Assembly: GCA_902728285.1 (NCBI GenBank)
Contig: CACVBU010000865.1
Location: 62,001 to 126,000, forward strand
DNA from: Clytia hemisphaerica
Lineage: Eukaryota > Cnidaria > Hydrozoa > Leptothecata > Clytiidae
DNA: 64,000 nucleotides
Direction: 5' to 3'
In this document: in pieces, positions 53,743 through 64,000 of the stretch
Numbering within the stretch: the first letter of the stretch is position 1
How the letters are laid out: each line of letters begins with the position of its first letter
Made by a program: the position numbers and the translations under genes
Notes under the pieces: model-generated
Database searches by the model: none
Told to the model about the DNA's origin: nothing
The model's input: the letters and a program-made list of their open reading frames with translations, nothing else

Positions 53743-56700
53743 CTGGAGAAAGGATAGCTGTCCTTGTCTTCAGAATTTCATCTTTGTTTGGTAGATTATC
53801 ATCTAAAGGAATTGCTATAATTGTTTTTTCTGTAAAAAATCTTCCGAAATGATATCTGCATGGTTGATTCTTGTACATACGGCAAGATTTTGAATGACGA
53901 TGTATTTGATATGTTTTGACTAATTCATACAGATCACTATTTGTATCTTCTGGAAGGTCACATTTTACAAACTTATCAATAAACTCAGTGTATTCATTAA
54001 TTGTTTCAAAGTCTAGTATAGGGGCGTTTTCGATCCAGATTAGACAATGAGCATGAGCACTACCTCTAGCTTGAAATTCGATTCTGATAGAGTGATGTTT
54101 TAACTTACCACCTAAGGCTCCTTTTGCTATTATATGTTTGAAATAACATTCAAGACGATATTGAAAATGTCTTGCTAAAACAACGGGGTTCGATTGTAAA
54201 ATCTGCGTTCTTTCTATGTAGCTTAAAGCTCTTATTTGTTCTTCTGTCATTTCCTTACCTTTTATTTTTTGAATAATTTCGACTATTTCTGGCCATTTCA
54301 AATCAGCACATGACAAAGTGTGAAAAAATGTCGGTAGCCCTAATTGCTTAACCATTGCTAAAATTTCATAAAGAAGTCTTTTCCAATATGCGGGAGTACC
54401 TTTCAAATTATTCATGAAGCTATACGCGTTGTCATTGGCAACTAAGTCTGAAATCGTTTCTTTGAAATTCTGAGACAATTGACCTGCTGTTAGTCCTTCT
54501 GTTTGAATCTTTTTTAATGCAGTATTGATACTATTGTTCAAGTTTAGATGTTGCAATAATGACTGGGCATAAAAAATATAATCACTATCAGAGGAAAACT
54601 TTAGACTGTAGTTTAAAAGACGTTGATTGAAATATCTGGTTGGACTAAGTTTTTCACCTCTTTCATGGCTATATCCAAATTGTCCAGTTGGAAATAAATG
54701 AGGATGGGCAAGCATCTCGCAATCTTTATCGCAAATTATGGGTAAAGGTTTTTTATCTTCTCCAGGCGCTATAGTCACATTAGAATCGTCAACAATATTG
54801 TTAGGTAGCTCAGGAACAAAAACTGTTTCAGAAGCAGGTATGCGCAAATGATCTAAAGGATTACCTTCTTCTTCCTCAATTTCGGCATGTTTTGTATCCT
54901 CGGAAATCCCTTCTCTCACAAAATCGATCTCATCGTCAGTTTCATCTTGATCATCATTATTAATAGAACCTATCCAACATGCGGGGATGGAATCAACATT
55001 AATTTCAATGTCAGAGTACAAAGGGTTATTATTTCTAAGATAAATCAAAACTTCTCTTACAAACTGCGGTCTAACAGGTTCAAAGTAGACATTAGACTTG
55101 AAGCTCATTTTCTTTTTCAGGGCGACCCTAACTACTCCGTTATTGTCCATTCCACGAGGTAATATATTACAAATATCGTCTGCTTTTATCGGGACATTAC
55201 AGATCGCTCCTTTCATTTTTGGGGCTTGTCCTTTACTCATAATGGTTATTCTTTTAAACAACAAGCGTTTTGCGATGATAATCTTCTCTAATTTTCTGAT
55301 ATCTGAAAACCTTTCTGGTAAGTCGGCCATTTGCAAGTCATTAGCCACTGCTTGGGCTGGAATCTTTTTCTTGAGCATTTTCTTGTGACATGTGTTGCAA
55401 ATGTATTCTTTACCGTCGAAACTGAGTACACGATAAGAAAAGACATTTTCATCGACATCATGATATTTATTCTGATTAAATAAAACCACAGAGAGCCGAT
55501 ACATAAGTCTGTTACAAATCACGCAAATAAAGAAAGGACCTTTTCGAATTTCTTTTTTGAATGTTTTAACTCTATGCACCATATTGTTTTCGTGAGGCGA
55601 TTCTTTTTTCCTTTTTCTGTCCTTTTCTTTTGCTGCCTTCTTCTGTTTTTCTGTCAAATTCGCACGGGCCTTTGCCTTTCGCGATCGATCTTTCTCTATT
55701 TTCTCACGTTTCTGCTCTTCTGTCAAATTCGCTCGAGCCTTTGCCTTTCGCGATCGATCTTTCTCTATTTTCTCACGTTTCTGCTCTTCTGTCAAATTCG
55801 CTCGAGCCTTTGCCTTTCGCGATCGATCTTTCTCTCTTTTCTCACGTTTCTGCTCTTCTGTCAAATTCGCTCGAGCATTAGCCAATGATATCCGATTTCT
55901 TGCTTTAATTTTAATCTTTTCTTCCTCAGTCATTTTTGCTATAGAGCTTGCCTTTTGCAATTTATCTTTTAGTCTAATTTGACACTTTTTTTTATCTGAC
56001 ATGTTTGCGCGGGCCGTAGCAGTTTGTAATTGATCTTTAAACCTACTTTGATACTTCTCTTTGTCTGTTTCTTCAGCTCTAGCCTTAGCTTTTCGATTCC
56101 TATCTTTTTCGAGTTTTTCTTCGTCAAACATTGACCTAGATTTATACCGTTTAGATGGTCCAGCTTGCTCGTTGCTATCAATTAAATGTTTTCTCTTCTC
56201 AATATAGCCAAAGCTACGGAGAGAAAGTTTAAAACCGCTCAAGCTGTCTTCGGAAATCAACGTTTTAATATACTGAATTTCAAAGCCAACTATACTTTTC
56301 TCAAACTGTTGTATGTAAAACAGTTTAAGATATTCTTCTAGATCGCTTTTGGTATTAAACTCAATCAGAATTGATGTCCCAGTATTGTCATAACAACACA
56401 GGCCCTCAGGGGTACGGCTATGGGAATCGAAAACATAATAACGATTGTCGTCAAAAATAATAGCAGTTCCATTCTCGCTAGCTAAAAATATTCCACTGTT
56501 AAATGTCGGCGGCGGATTTACGAAATCAACACTATTTTCATGTAACACTGAAACATTCACTGAAGTCTTTAAAAATTCAATACTATTGCTTTCAATGTTT
56601 AATTGAGAAGGCAATTCAGTTAAATCGATGTATTCGTTAGTATATCCAAGGCCACGATATAGCTCATTACCTACTCTAAGAATAATATCCGAATCGGATT

Positions 56701-57088
56701 TTTCCCAGTAGCTTGGAGGTTTTAAATGGGAATAAAGTATAGCTGTAGACGCCATATACATGCATTGGGTGCCTGCTTGGGGACCGAAAATGGCGGTATT
56801 TCCTTGATTAAAGGAAGCCAAGACAATGCTTCGGAAATTAAAAGGTCCGGGATTTGTTTCGACATCCCCATATGTTACGATAAGAATGCTTAGGTATAGG
56901 GCTACAGACAAAAGTCGACATGGTTTTAAAATTCGAGATAATCCTCTACTACAGCTTGACGAACCTAGAGTCAAATGACGATAAATCGAACGTAGATCTA
57001 ATTGACGCGTTCCATTAAAATTGCCGATGGATATTCGATACGCATCAATCGATATCATGATTTTTTTAAAGACAGAGACAAAAGACAA
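53716..57088 (-). CDS. Helentron main protein, first half: 2A-like leader, tegument-like cysteine protease, DUF6570-like region, HUH Rep
   Basis: 1,123 codons from ATG 57088. Residues 58-72 are hydrophobic and run into TYGDVETNPGP (72-82), a 2A consensus predicted to release the leader after Gly81. A cysteine protease follows: NQG (Gln95), AGTQCM (Cys109) and FDSHSR (Asp221, His223), the Cys/Asp-x-His arrangement of the Herpes_teg_N deubiquitinase family. Residues 320-490 are Lys/Arg/Glu-rich, with a 23-residue unit (RSRKAKARANLTEEQ…) repeated. Residues 518-740 carry CVICNRLMY and CNTCHKK, fitting DUF6570. The Helitron_like_N domain follows, with GSAHAHCLIWI (His1012, His1014, the HUH metal site) and a Cys-rich end (CRMYKNQPCRYHF). 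It ends at a TAA created by a short tandem duplication. Confidence 0.85.
55640..55880 (-). repeat. 69-bp coding repeats in the Helentron protein
   Basis: Three near-identical 69-bp units (23 residues, KAKARANLTEEQKREK core) plus diverged flanking ones, keeping frame. Predicted charged helix between protease and DUF6570 region. Confidence 0.85.
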
Positions 57089-57169
57089 TTGAAAGTTGGT
57101 ATTATATAGACAAAAAAAATTAAGAACAAATATTATTTGGCTTTTCTTTATTTCAAAATATAAAGTTTT

Positions 57170-57520
57170 GTGAGCTGAGTAGTCTGGGCTGGGCTGGGCT
57201 GGGCTGAGTATGCTTGGTAAGGTAACAAAGTTAAGTGTTGATTGGTCGATTGTATGATCCTTCCGCCGTAGCCAGAAGGATCAATGACACCTAAAAAAAA
57301 GAGAGATGGAATTAGAATTTTAGAAAGAAATCTTGATAAAATGGGCTTTCCAGAAAAAAACCGTTCATGGGGGTGGAAGATATTGTCCAGGGGGTATTGA
57401 AAACACCCTGAAAATCTGCCATGTCCATGGGATGAATTTGCAATATGCAGGGGTAAATCACTGAAAAAATAACATATCCTCCACCCCCCCCATGAACGGT
57501 TTTCATGGAGGGGGGAGATG
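57170..57520. repeat. GGGCT tandem run and a palindrome upstream of the Helentron gene
   Basis: GGGCTGGGCTGGGCTGGGCT sits near 57185-57206. AAAACCGTTCATGGGGG (about 57358) is mirrored by CCCCCCATGAACGGTTTTC (about 57485-57504). May belong to the Helentron 5' region or to a separate small element. Confidence 0.5.
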
Positions 57521-59062
57521 GAGGATATATTATTAACAGAGCCCAATTGTTATTGGCTACCAGAGTGGCAGATGATATAAAATTTATATACAATTAAGTT
57601 AATCTTCTCACCCCTCCAGAGAAGAGAATGTGAGTTTACGATGTGAATTATTCAAAATAAAACAACTTTCTCTTCAAGCATGTACAATTCTAATGCATAT
57701 AAGGAAAATACCAAAAATGTGGCAATCTACAAACATTAATTCCCACAAAATTAAATCACTGCAAAAATTTCTTTCCTTCAGGTACCCTAGAGAAACAGGT
57801 TAATTGAAAAAAATCTTACCTGGATTTTCAGTCCTGGTGGGCGTAGTAATTTACGTTAGAATTTGGCTTCCAAGCGATCGGGAGCTGAAAAGCGAGAGAA
57901 AAAAAAATCACTTTGAGCAAATTTTGTCTTCAATCTATATCATGTACAATTCTAAAGTCTGTCTCAAAATAATTTGCAGCTGAGACAAAAAAGGCTATTA
58001 CTTTTGATAGAATTTGAATAAGGTAGCGAAATTGTGCTTGTTGTAAAGATATCGACGAGTGAATTATTATAGACTAAAAAATTCCAAAGATTTCAAAAAT
58101 GAAAATGAAGAATGAAGTAGAAAAAAATCAACTTTAAGGCTGAAAAAAGATAAAACATATATACATCATTTGACTGATTAGTTTGATAATCCAAGACTAA
58201 TCGAACCAATTAGCTTTGTTTCAATTATTTTGATGAATCCGATTAATTTTGATGAAATCAATTAGTTTTCTCCTTCATCTCTTTTCCTTTCTCGATTTTC
58301 ATTTGGGTTCCGTTCCTTTTATTTTAATTTTAAATTTCATACAACATTAGCTAAATTCACCTCTTCCCTTGGAATAACTTTTTATATTTTTCAAAAAATT
58401 CATGAAAAATAGAAAACTTAGGAAAATACCACAAACATCCTTCACTTTTTATGTTTGAATCTTTTTATTTTGTTTTATACATAGCTTTTTTTTTTTTAAA
58501 TAACAGATATTGCATATCTTACATCTATCTACTCTCATTGGTTTGATTAATTTTGATGAATTCAATTATGTTCGATTAGTTACGTCTACTTTCATCTATA
58601 TAATTCAGAACACAACTTTTTATCACATAAAATTTTATCATCATCTTTTTGGATGCTGTTTCTCTAAAAACAGGCAGACCTGGACGGGACAGATCGCTTA
58701 AAAGTGCTGCTGAAGACCAGAAAGGTTTACAGGTACAAAAATGTTACTTGCCCCACCCCCGGATTTTCTTGTCAAATCATTCGTTTTGCACTCAATTAAT
58801 AAAGTTTTTCTATAAATATAGGCAACAATCAACAAATATATTCATTTTGCGTTATTTTGGACCCGAAAAATGAATTGGTCGGTCGGTGGGTAAAACTTTT
58901 GTCGGGATATTTTATAATTCTTGATTCAAGCACGTTTTATGTGGTTTCAAAGTTTGAAATTATGACTTTTGAACTTTTGGACATAAAAATGGCATATGTT
59001 TTCAAAATGGTGAAATAAAATATAAACAAACTTTGTGAACAGCAAAAATTGCACAGAAAAAA
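57521..59062. other. AT-rich spacer
   Basis: Repeated GATTAATTTTGATGAA phrases near 58240 and 58545. No gene supported. Confidence 0.35.
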
Positions 59063-59390
59063 CAGGACCCTGCCGACGCACCGGACTGTCCGGTGTATTT
59101 GTCCGGTGGCAAAAAGTATCCTTTCGCTACACCGTACGCAATAAGTCCGGTGTTGCATACAGGGAATTTTGAACGCCGGACATTTATGAAACAAAAAATT
59201 AAGAAATACCGGACGGGTCATGTCCGGTGTTTTGATTGTCCGGTGGGAAAAAATATCCTTCTCCGACACCGGACATCCGACTTCCTTAAGTCCGGTGTAG
59301 AAATTGTCCGGTGGTAAAAAAAATTCTCATTTTACACCGGACTTTCGCGTGTCCGGTGATCGTTAAGTCCGGTGCGTCGGCAGGGTCCTG
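59063..59390. mobile_element. 328-bp element with perfect 25-bp inverted ends and dense GTCCGGTG repeats
   Basis: The ends CAGGACCCTGCCGACGCACC and GGTGCGTCGGCAGGGTCCTG continue to 25 bp without mismatch. At least thirteen copies of GTCCGGTG or CACCGGAC (a few with one change) lie inside in both orientations. A6 flanks both sides, which could be the target duplication. No coding content. CAGG ends and clustered subterminal sites recall hAT-type elements, but the target size does not prove it. Confidence 0.8.
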
Positions 59391-59743
59391 AAAAAACTAA
59401 CGCACCAAGGAAAAACAAAGGAAAAAATTACAGATACAAAAAATTCCACAAATTTATCGATTCTTTGAGTTTAACTGAAACTTTTCAAGAGTCGATCAAG
59501 TTCAGGTGATGCGAAATGAAGATACGTTGCCACCTATTGGGCTGTTCCAGAAAAAAAAGATTTACCCCTAATGTTTAATGGATGACACAACTTTTCAGAA
59601 ATAGTTTAGTAACAGAAATCTTGGTATTGATTAGACAAAGGTTATTGGAATTCCAGAAATTTTGCCTCATTTTAAGGATAGAGTATGCAATATGCATTAT
59701 GTTTTATGCATTTTGTACCGGCCGAATTTTAACCACCCATTAC

Positions 59744-59927
59744 CAGACGATCTCAATCTAACGGAATCGACGATCGAACCAGTCGAACAACAATCGTACC
59801 AATCGAATATTACCCAGAATTTTGACGTTTGATTGAGATTCGATTACGTTCGACAATCAAATTTCAATCGGTCGATTACGTTCCATTTGGTTCGATCGTC
59901 GATATCCCGTTCGATTGAGATCGTCTG
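59744..59927. mobile_element. 184-bp hAT-like MITE
   Basis: Ends CAGACGATCTCAATC and its complement GATTGAGATCGTCTG. The inner arms ATCGACGATCGAACCA and TGGTTCGATCGTCGAT are also inverted. Flanks are CCCATTAC and GCCATTAC, an 8-bp duplication with one difference. Confidence 0.75.
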
Positions 59928-60160
59928 GCCATTACACGCGGTTGTTTTGGCTGCTGGCTGGCTTTGCAATTACACCACCAAGAATGCACTCCAAAAATGG
60001 ATGGAAAAATGGAAACCCGAAATTTTTTACGACCCACGATCGAATGTCTAACTGCCTGGAAGACAAAAACACAAAAAAATTACCTTTCATTATTATTAGA
60101 TTGGAGGGGGTGAGGCTGAGGTAGGGTTGGATTTATATTAAATTCAAATCACCAACCTTT

Positions 60161-60390
60161 TGTAGACAGCAACTTCCACAGAATTTTCTTCTATCAGCTA
60201 AAGTTTGTAGAGTTTTCTTCTATCAGATGTAAAGTTTTCAAATCACACCAAGCTTGTAAAATTAACAGAAAGTTGTAGACAGCAACTTCCACAGAATTTT
60301 CTTCTATCAGCTAAAGTTTGTAGAGTTTTCTTCTATCAGATGTAAAGTTTTCAAATCACCAAGCTTGTAAAATTAACAGAAAGTTCTGAA
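60161..60390 (+). repeat. Two-copy tandem duplication, period 113 bp
   Basis: TGTAGACAGCAACTTCCACA… AATTAACAGAAAGT occurs from 60161 and again from 60274 almost unchanged except for ATCACACCAAG versus ATCACCAAG. Recent duplication. Confidence 0.9.
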
Positions 60391-61100
60391 ATGTGACATA
60401 AACTAAGGCCACATGGATAAGGAAAGAAAAATAGAAAAAAAGACTGGGGAATACTGATCTTTAAGGTGCCGTCTCTCCAAAAAAACATATAGACCCAGAA
60501 CCCGACTTTTTTTATCACAGTACAGCGCAGGCTAATCTTTGAGGCGCCATTTCTCCAAAAACGGACAGACAGATACACGGACGGACGGACGGAAAAGTGC
60601 TAATGAAAGGCCCGATCGCTTGCGCTGGGCCAATAAAGGCAAGATTTAAAATTTGACTTTCAAAAACCCTATATTTGTCTCACTGGTATTGATTTTTTTA
60701 TAATCGAATTTCAATCAGATTATCTTACTAAAAGACTTTTGACCTTTGACTTTTGATGCATTTTGTTATTGTCTTATTCCTCTACAAAGCATTGTGGTCT
60801 TTAATTTGAATTTGAATTAATGCATGTTTTTAGTCTATTGTTATTAAAGTCCTTCAGCTTTTACATTTCCTACTACATCACACAATAACTTTTACTTTTT
60901 GTTGTTTTGGTCAGTCTTAGAGAGAGACTAATCAATATGAAGGTTCTGACCTGCAATACACGTCCATTCATAAAACCTATTTTTGCCAATGTCTCATCAT
61001 GGGACTTCCTACACTAGGTCTTGTTTATGACTTGAACAACACAGCAATGATTTCACAGAATTATGTAACGTGATGTAATGTCACCGGTATAGCGGATTAT
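60391..61100. other. Spacer with no supported gene
   Basis: Contains GACGGACGGACGG near 60580 and otherwise AT-rich sequence. Confidence 0.35.
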
Positions 61101-61103
61101 TTT

Positions 61104-61545
61104 AACTCCCTGTAAAAGATAACTCCCTCAGTCATAATAAACTAGTAAAAAACACTCCCCTAGAGTAAAAATTTCCCAGGAAATTATAACTCCCTTAGTA
61201 AATAATGACTCCCCAACACCCTTTTTCTAAAGAGGTAGAGAGTTTAAAAAAAACTAGTTGGATAAGACTCCCCTCCTCAAATGTCAAGCAGAAGAAGTCA
61301 TTGTATTGCATTGCATCATAGTATAAGAAAGCCGCGGCTTTGGGTCCCAAGGGACCCAAAAAAACCAAAGAGTCTTTGGAATTAAAAGTTTAATTTGGAA
61401 ATTTTGTAGACAGACACGCATTCTTAGATTTTAGCTCAACTGAAGTTAGGGGGAGTCATTATCAACCAGGGGGAGTCTAAATTTGCCAGGAAATATTAAC
61501 TCTAGGGAGTCATTATTTTTACTAGTTTATAATAACTGGGGAGTA
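61104..61545. mobile_element. Inverted-repeat element with ACTCCC arms
   Basis: The left arm (about 61131-61190: ACTCCCTCAGTCATAATAAA, CTAGAGT, CCCAGG) is mirrored by the right arm (about 61486-61545: CCAGGAAATATTAACTCTAG, TAATAACTGGGGAGT). The interior carries AAGCCGCGGCTTTGGG, shared with 34.24 kb. Confidence 0.55.
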
Positions 61546-62621
61546 ATAATAAACTAGTTTAGAAAACAGCAGGGTGGAAAGGTTAACAGAACAAGATAAA
61601 ATTTGATTGAAGTTAAATTAAATAATTTATTTATTAAGTAATCAGCTGTATTCCCAGCATGCGCCATCTTGAGACCAGACAAAGGAAATGGTGTTAGCAG
61701 AAAAACTTTGAACTAAGACCCGGGGGAATACTTAGGCGCGTGAAGGGTACGGATGGATCTTGGCAGTCCCTGTAAGGGTTGAAAAATAAGAAAATTTAAA
61801 CGTTTGGCCACTGCAAAGATCGAAATTAGATCAAATTTGTCCCAATAAGGCTCGTAAAACCCACAAGTTCACGGCTCGCAACTCTAGTACCCCCCAGATC
61901 TAACATCTGAAATGGAGGTAAATCTCTGTTCTGCTATTTTTGATGCAATTGTCAAAAGGAATCTCAGAGGGAAATTTTGTATATACAGTAACAAGGTGTT
62001 ATATTTTACTATAAAAAGCAAAAATATCAGAAAATTATAAAATCAAATTAATCTATGCAAATAATTTTGCGAAATCTTATTAAATCATGAAAAAAGAAGC
62101 TTACTAAAATTTATATACTTACAAGTTTTTATCTATTTTTGATTATTTTCAAGAATTTCATGACATATGCAATTACCATATAAACGAATCGTACAGGAGC
62201 TGTCATTGGTTAATCTTATCCAAGAGTGCTTCGAAATCGATATTAACACCTAAGTACTCTTCTTCCTTTTTCCATTTTTTCTCTTCGGTGTCATAAAAAT
62301 TATCCAGCACGTTCATCGACCATGGGATTGCTAAAATTATAGAAAATACTTTCAGCTTCCAAATAAACGGGGATTAAAGTTTAAGATTTCGATAGAATGT
62401 TTAATTTGATGTTTTTGTATACCCAAATCCATATATCCATATACCTTTCGAGAATTTACCATTTTTTAGCTAAAGGAAAGCATTTACTTTGGAGACCTTT
62501 AGGGAATTTTAGATCTCTAAATTAAATTCTTTTGTGTTGATGAGTGACAATAGAATGTAATGATTACTAAAATTTTGCTTTTAGCCACCCATCTGGTTTG
62601 TATTTTGACACACGAAACTTA
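61546..62621. other. Spacer with no supported gene
   Basis: AT-rich, no coding or repeat structure that I can support. Confidence 0.35.
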
Positions 62622-62945
62622 CTCTCAGGTGCCGAATAAACGACGGGGGGGGGGGGTGGGGGTGGTTGGAAAATCTTTTCAAATTAAATAATAAACGGGG
62701 GACTAATTACCGGGTTAGGAAATTGGATCTTTAAAAACCCTAAAAAAGGTCAAAATAGACTAAATTTAGGCTTCTTAGAGTAAAATAAGGAACTTTCCTT
62801 TTGGTAGCTGGGAATTTTTTCAAAAATTAATAAACGGGGGGGGGGGGTCCTAATAAGGTCCGGGGAGGGGGGGGGGGGGTGGTTTTGGAAAAAAATCGAA
62901 AAATTAACAAGTGGTGGGGGGGGACGTTTATTCGGCACCTGAGAG
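62622..62945. mobile_element. 324-bp TA-flanked MITE with G-run interior
   Basis: TA on both sides. The ends CTCTCAGGTGCCGAATAAAC and its complement are perfect over 21 bp. The interior repeats AATAAACGGGGG(G) several times with G runs of 8-13. Confidence 0.75.
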
Positions 62946-62979
62946 TAGATAAAAATTACTTCATATCCATCCAATCCAA

Positions 62980-63246
62980 AACACCCCCTTCTCACAGACC
63001 TGCTGGGATTTTATGAGCCAGTGGGGGTAAAAATAACAGGCCAAAACTCCATGGGGATTGATATTCCCATGTTTTTTATGGCTGGGGATTTGAGGAAAAG
63101 AAAACAAAACATTTTGCAGTGAGGATTTGCTTACGTGTTTATTTTCAGCAGGGATAATTTGAGTATAATTGTCGACCGAGGACGATATTTTTGACCAATT
63201 TTTCCAGTAGGAAGGGGTCCCAGTCGGTATGTGAGAAGGGGGTGTT
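62980..63246. mobile_element. Second good copy of the CCCCTTCTCACAGACC MITE
   Basis: The ends AACACCCCCTTCTCACA and TGTGAGAAGGGGGTGTT are inverted and perfect over 17 bp. The interior shares GTGGGGGTAAAAATAACA and TATTTTCAGCAGGGATAAT with the copy at 25.3 kb in reverse orientation. Confidence 0.75.
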
Positions 63247-64000
63247 CCAATGACATATAAAATTACTTTTTATGTATGGAAGCTGTTCAGTTAACATATT
63301 CTGATCCGTAAATTATTTTTGCGGTTTTTTGATTGAAATTTTTTATTGACAAATTAAATTAGAATTTAAAAAAACTGTTCACTGGTTTGCCAGGATTGAA
63401 AATCGTCTTAATTTTGCCAGTACCGGTATCCCGCAACGGACCTTTTCATACGTCACAAACACTTACCTTTGGTTACAAAATATTGATTCCCAGAAGATTT
63501 CATAAGAACTTTACTCTATTTGTTAAAGTATCACTTGAAGACTCAAGGGATTTAATCACCTTGGCAATGGTCTCAAAACAAGGCAGTCGTTGAACTCAAA
63601 ATAATTTATGAAAATAAGGTTTGTACCCTTCACATTCAAAAGATCAACAAGAAAGCCTAAGCGGCGTAAAGGTCCAGCAGTGTTGGCACTGTCACCATAT
63701 TTTTCCGCTGCAGAATCGCCATACAACAAAAGCGAATGTTTTCAATGTATAGACTCGAGTCGGGCGAGCAATAAAGATTTGATTACTTTAAACATTTTTC
63801 TACTAATTAAGAAAGAAAGATTTGACCATATAAGTTGAAGGTATTAATTATGTGTGGTTTTTTCTTACGCATGCGCACAATAGAAAGTCAGGTAGTTCGA
63901 TTTTAGCCTGGAATCGTCCATTGATATTTGCGCGCATAGACCCCAACAAAGTCAAATTTTTTCGACCAGTTGTGTTTTAAAGGCCCATTGCGCTGCGCGC
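63247..64000. other. Right end of the window, no supported gene
   Basis: A minus-strand stretch near 63720-63600 reads EKYGDSANTAGPLRRLGFLV and could be an exon remnant. The final bases ATTGCGCTGCGCGC resemble the inner terminus of the MULE-like element at 37.4 kb. Confidence 0.3.

Larger units (their letters stand above)
46900..57150 (-). mobile_element. Helentron-type Helitron encoding a Rep-helicase-endonuclease and an RPA-like protein
   Basis: Two minus-strand genes in tandem: a 2,258-codon main frame (57088-50315) and downstream a spliced RPA-like gene (49820-47105). The HUH relaxase, Y2 motif, PIF1 helicase and C-terminal EEP endonuclease together define the Helentron branch. RPA genes travel with many Helitrons. 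The exact ends could not be read. Borders given are coding limits plus a margin. Apart from one stop and intronic insertions, the coding parts look recent. Confidence 0.8.

Noticed and set aside
55574..55888. Plus-strand hydrophobic repeat frame (LSRSIFLYFLTFLLF)
   Set aside because: Antisense shadow of the 69-bp coding repeats of the Helentron protein.
56300..56900. Integrated herpesvirus gene
   Set aside because: The tegument-like protease domain is in frame with Helitron domains. No other viral gene is nearby.
57148..57546. 132-residue minus-strand frame
   Set aside because: It crosses a palindrome and a GGGCT run and has no recognisable motif.
63600..63838. Plus-strand 76-residue frame and its minus-strand alternative (EKYGDSANTAGPL)
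   Set aside because: Neither has a start, splice sites or motif sufficient for a call. The minus-strand reading is mentioned only as a possible remnant.

Overview
The window is AT-rich eukaryotic DNA from an animal. The evidence is a spliced secreted Frizzled-related (Wnt-binding) gene with a signal peptide, a CR1/L2-type LINE, a Helentron-type Helitron, tRNA-derived SINE-like copies and many MITEs. There are no operons or ribosome binding sites. The mixture (2A-carrying LINE, Helentron with PIF1 and EEP domains, gag-like fragments of a kind I associate with DIRS elements) suggests a non-bilaterian or other marine invertebrate such as a cnidarian or sponge. That placement is inference only.

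Layout. 1-1.3 kb: ends of two transposon-like proteins. 3.3-9.03 kb: an LTR retrotransposon with two 430-bp LTRs, a broken gag-protease frame, no reverse transcriptase or integrase, and a decayed envelope-like stretch. 9.0-14.8 kb (minus): decayed multi-exon transposase-type genes with PHD-like zinc fingers and a USP-like protease. 15.6-19.0 kb (minus): a nearly full-length, mutated LINE with a 2A-like motif. 19.2-23.3 kb: transposon remnants, a roughly 220-bp tandem array, a (GGGAGA)n tract and a second LINE fragment split by a 555-bp TTAA element. 24.4-25.6 kb: four MITEs almost back to back. 27.5-32.8 kb (plus): the sFRP gene in four exons, introns full of repeats. 35.5-40.3 kb: larger inverted-repeat elements, one nested in another. 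41.5-42.5 kb (minus): an intact single-exon gene with an OB-like region. 45.9-46.5 kb: a SINE inside an inverted-repeat element. 47.1-57.1 kb (minus): a large Helentron with an RPA-like gene and a giant Rep-helicase gene. 59.0-63.2 kb: a series of short palindromic elements.

The most striking unit is the Helentron. Its main protein starts with a hydrophobic leader ending in a 2A-like GDVETNPGP, followed by a cysteine protease resembling the herpesvirus large-tegument deubiquitinase family, a lysine-rich repeat region, a DUF6570-like zinc region, the HUH/Y2 replication initiator, a PIF1 helicase and an EEP endonuclease. The frame is whole except for one TAA made by a 21-bp tandem duplication. 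A separate four-exon gene supplies a single-stranded-DNA-binding protein. The unrelated LINE 35 kb away uses the same hydrophobic leader plus DVESNPGP layout.

Only the sFRP gene and the 41.5-kb gene look like host genes. All domain calls come from reading motifs by eye. Repeat boundaries and difference counts were also read by eye and should be taken as accurate to a few bases.
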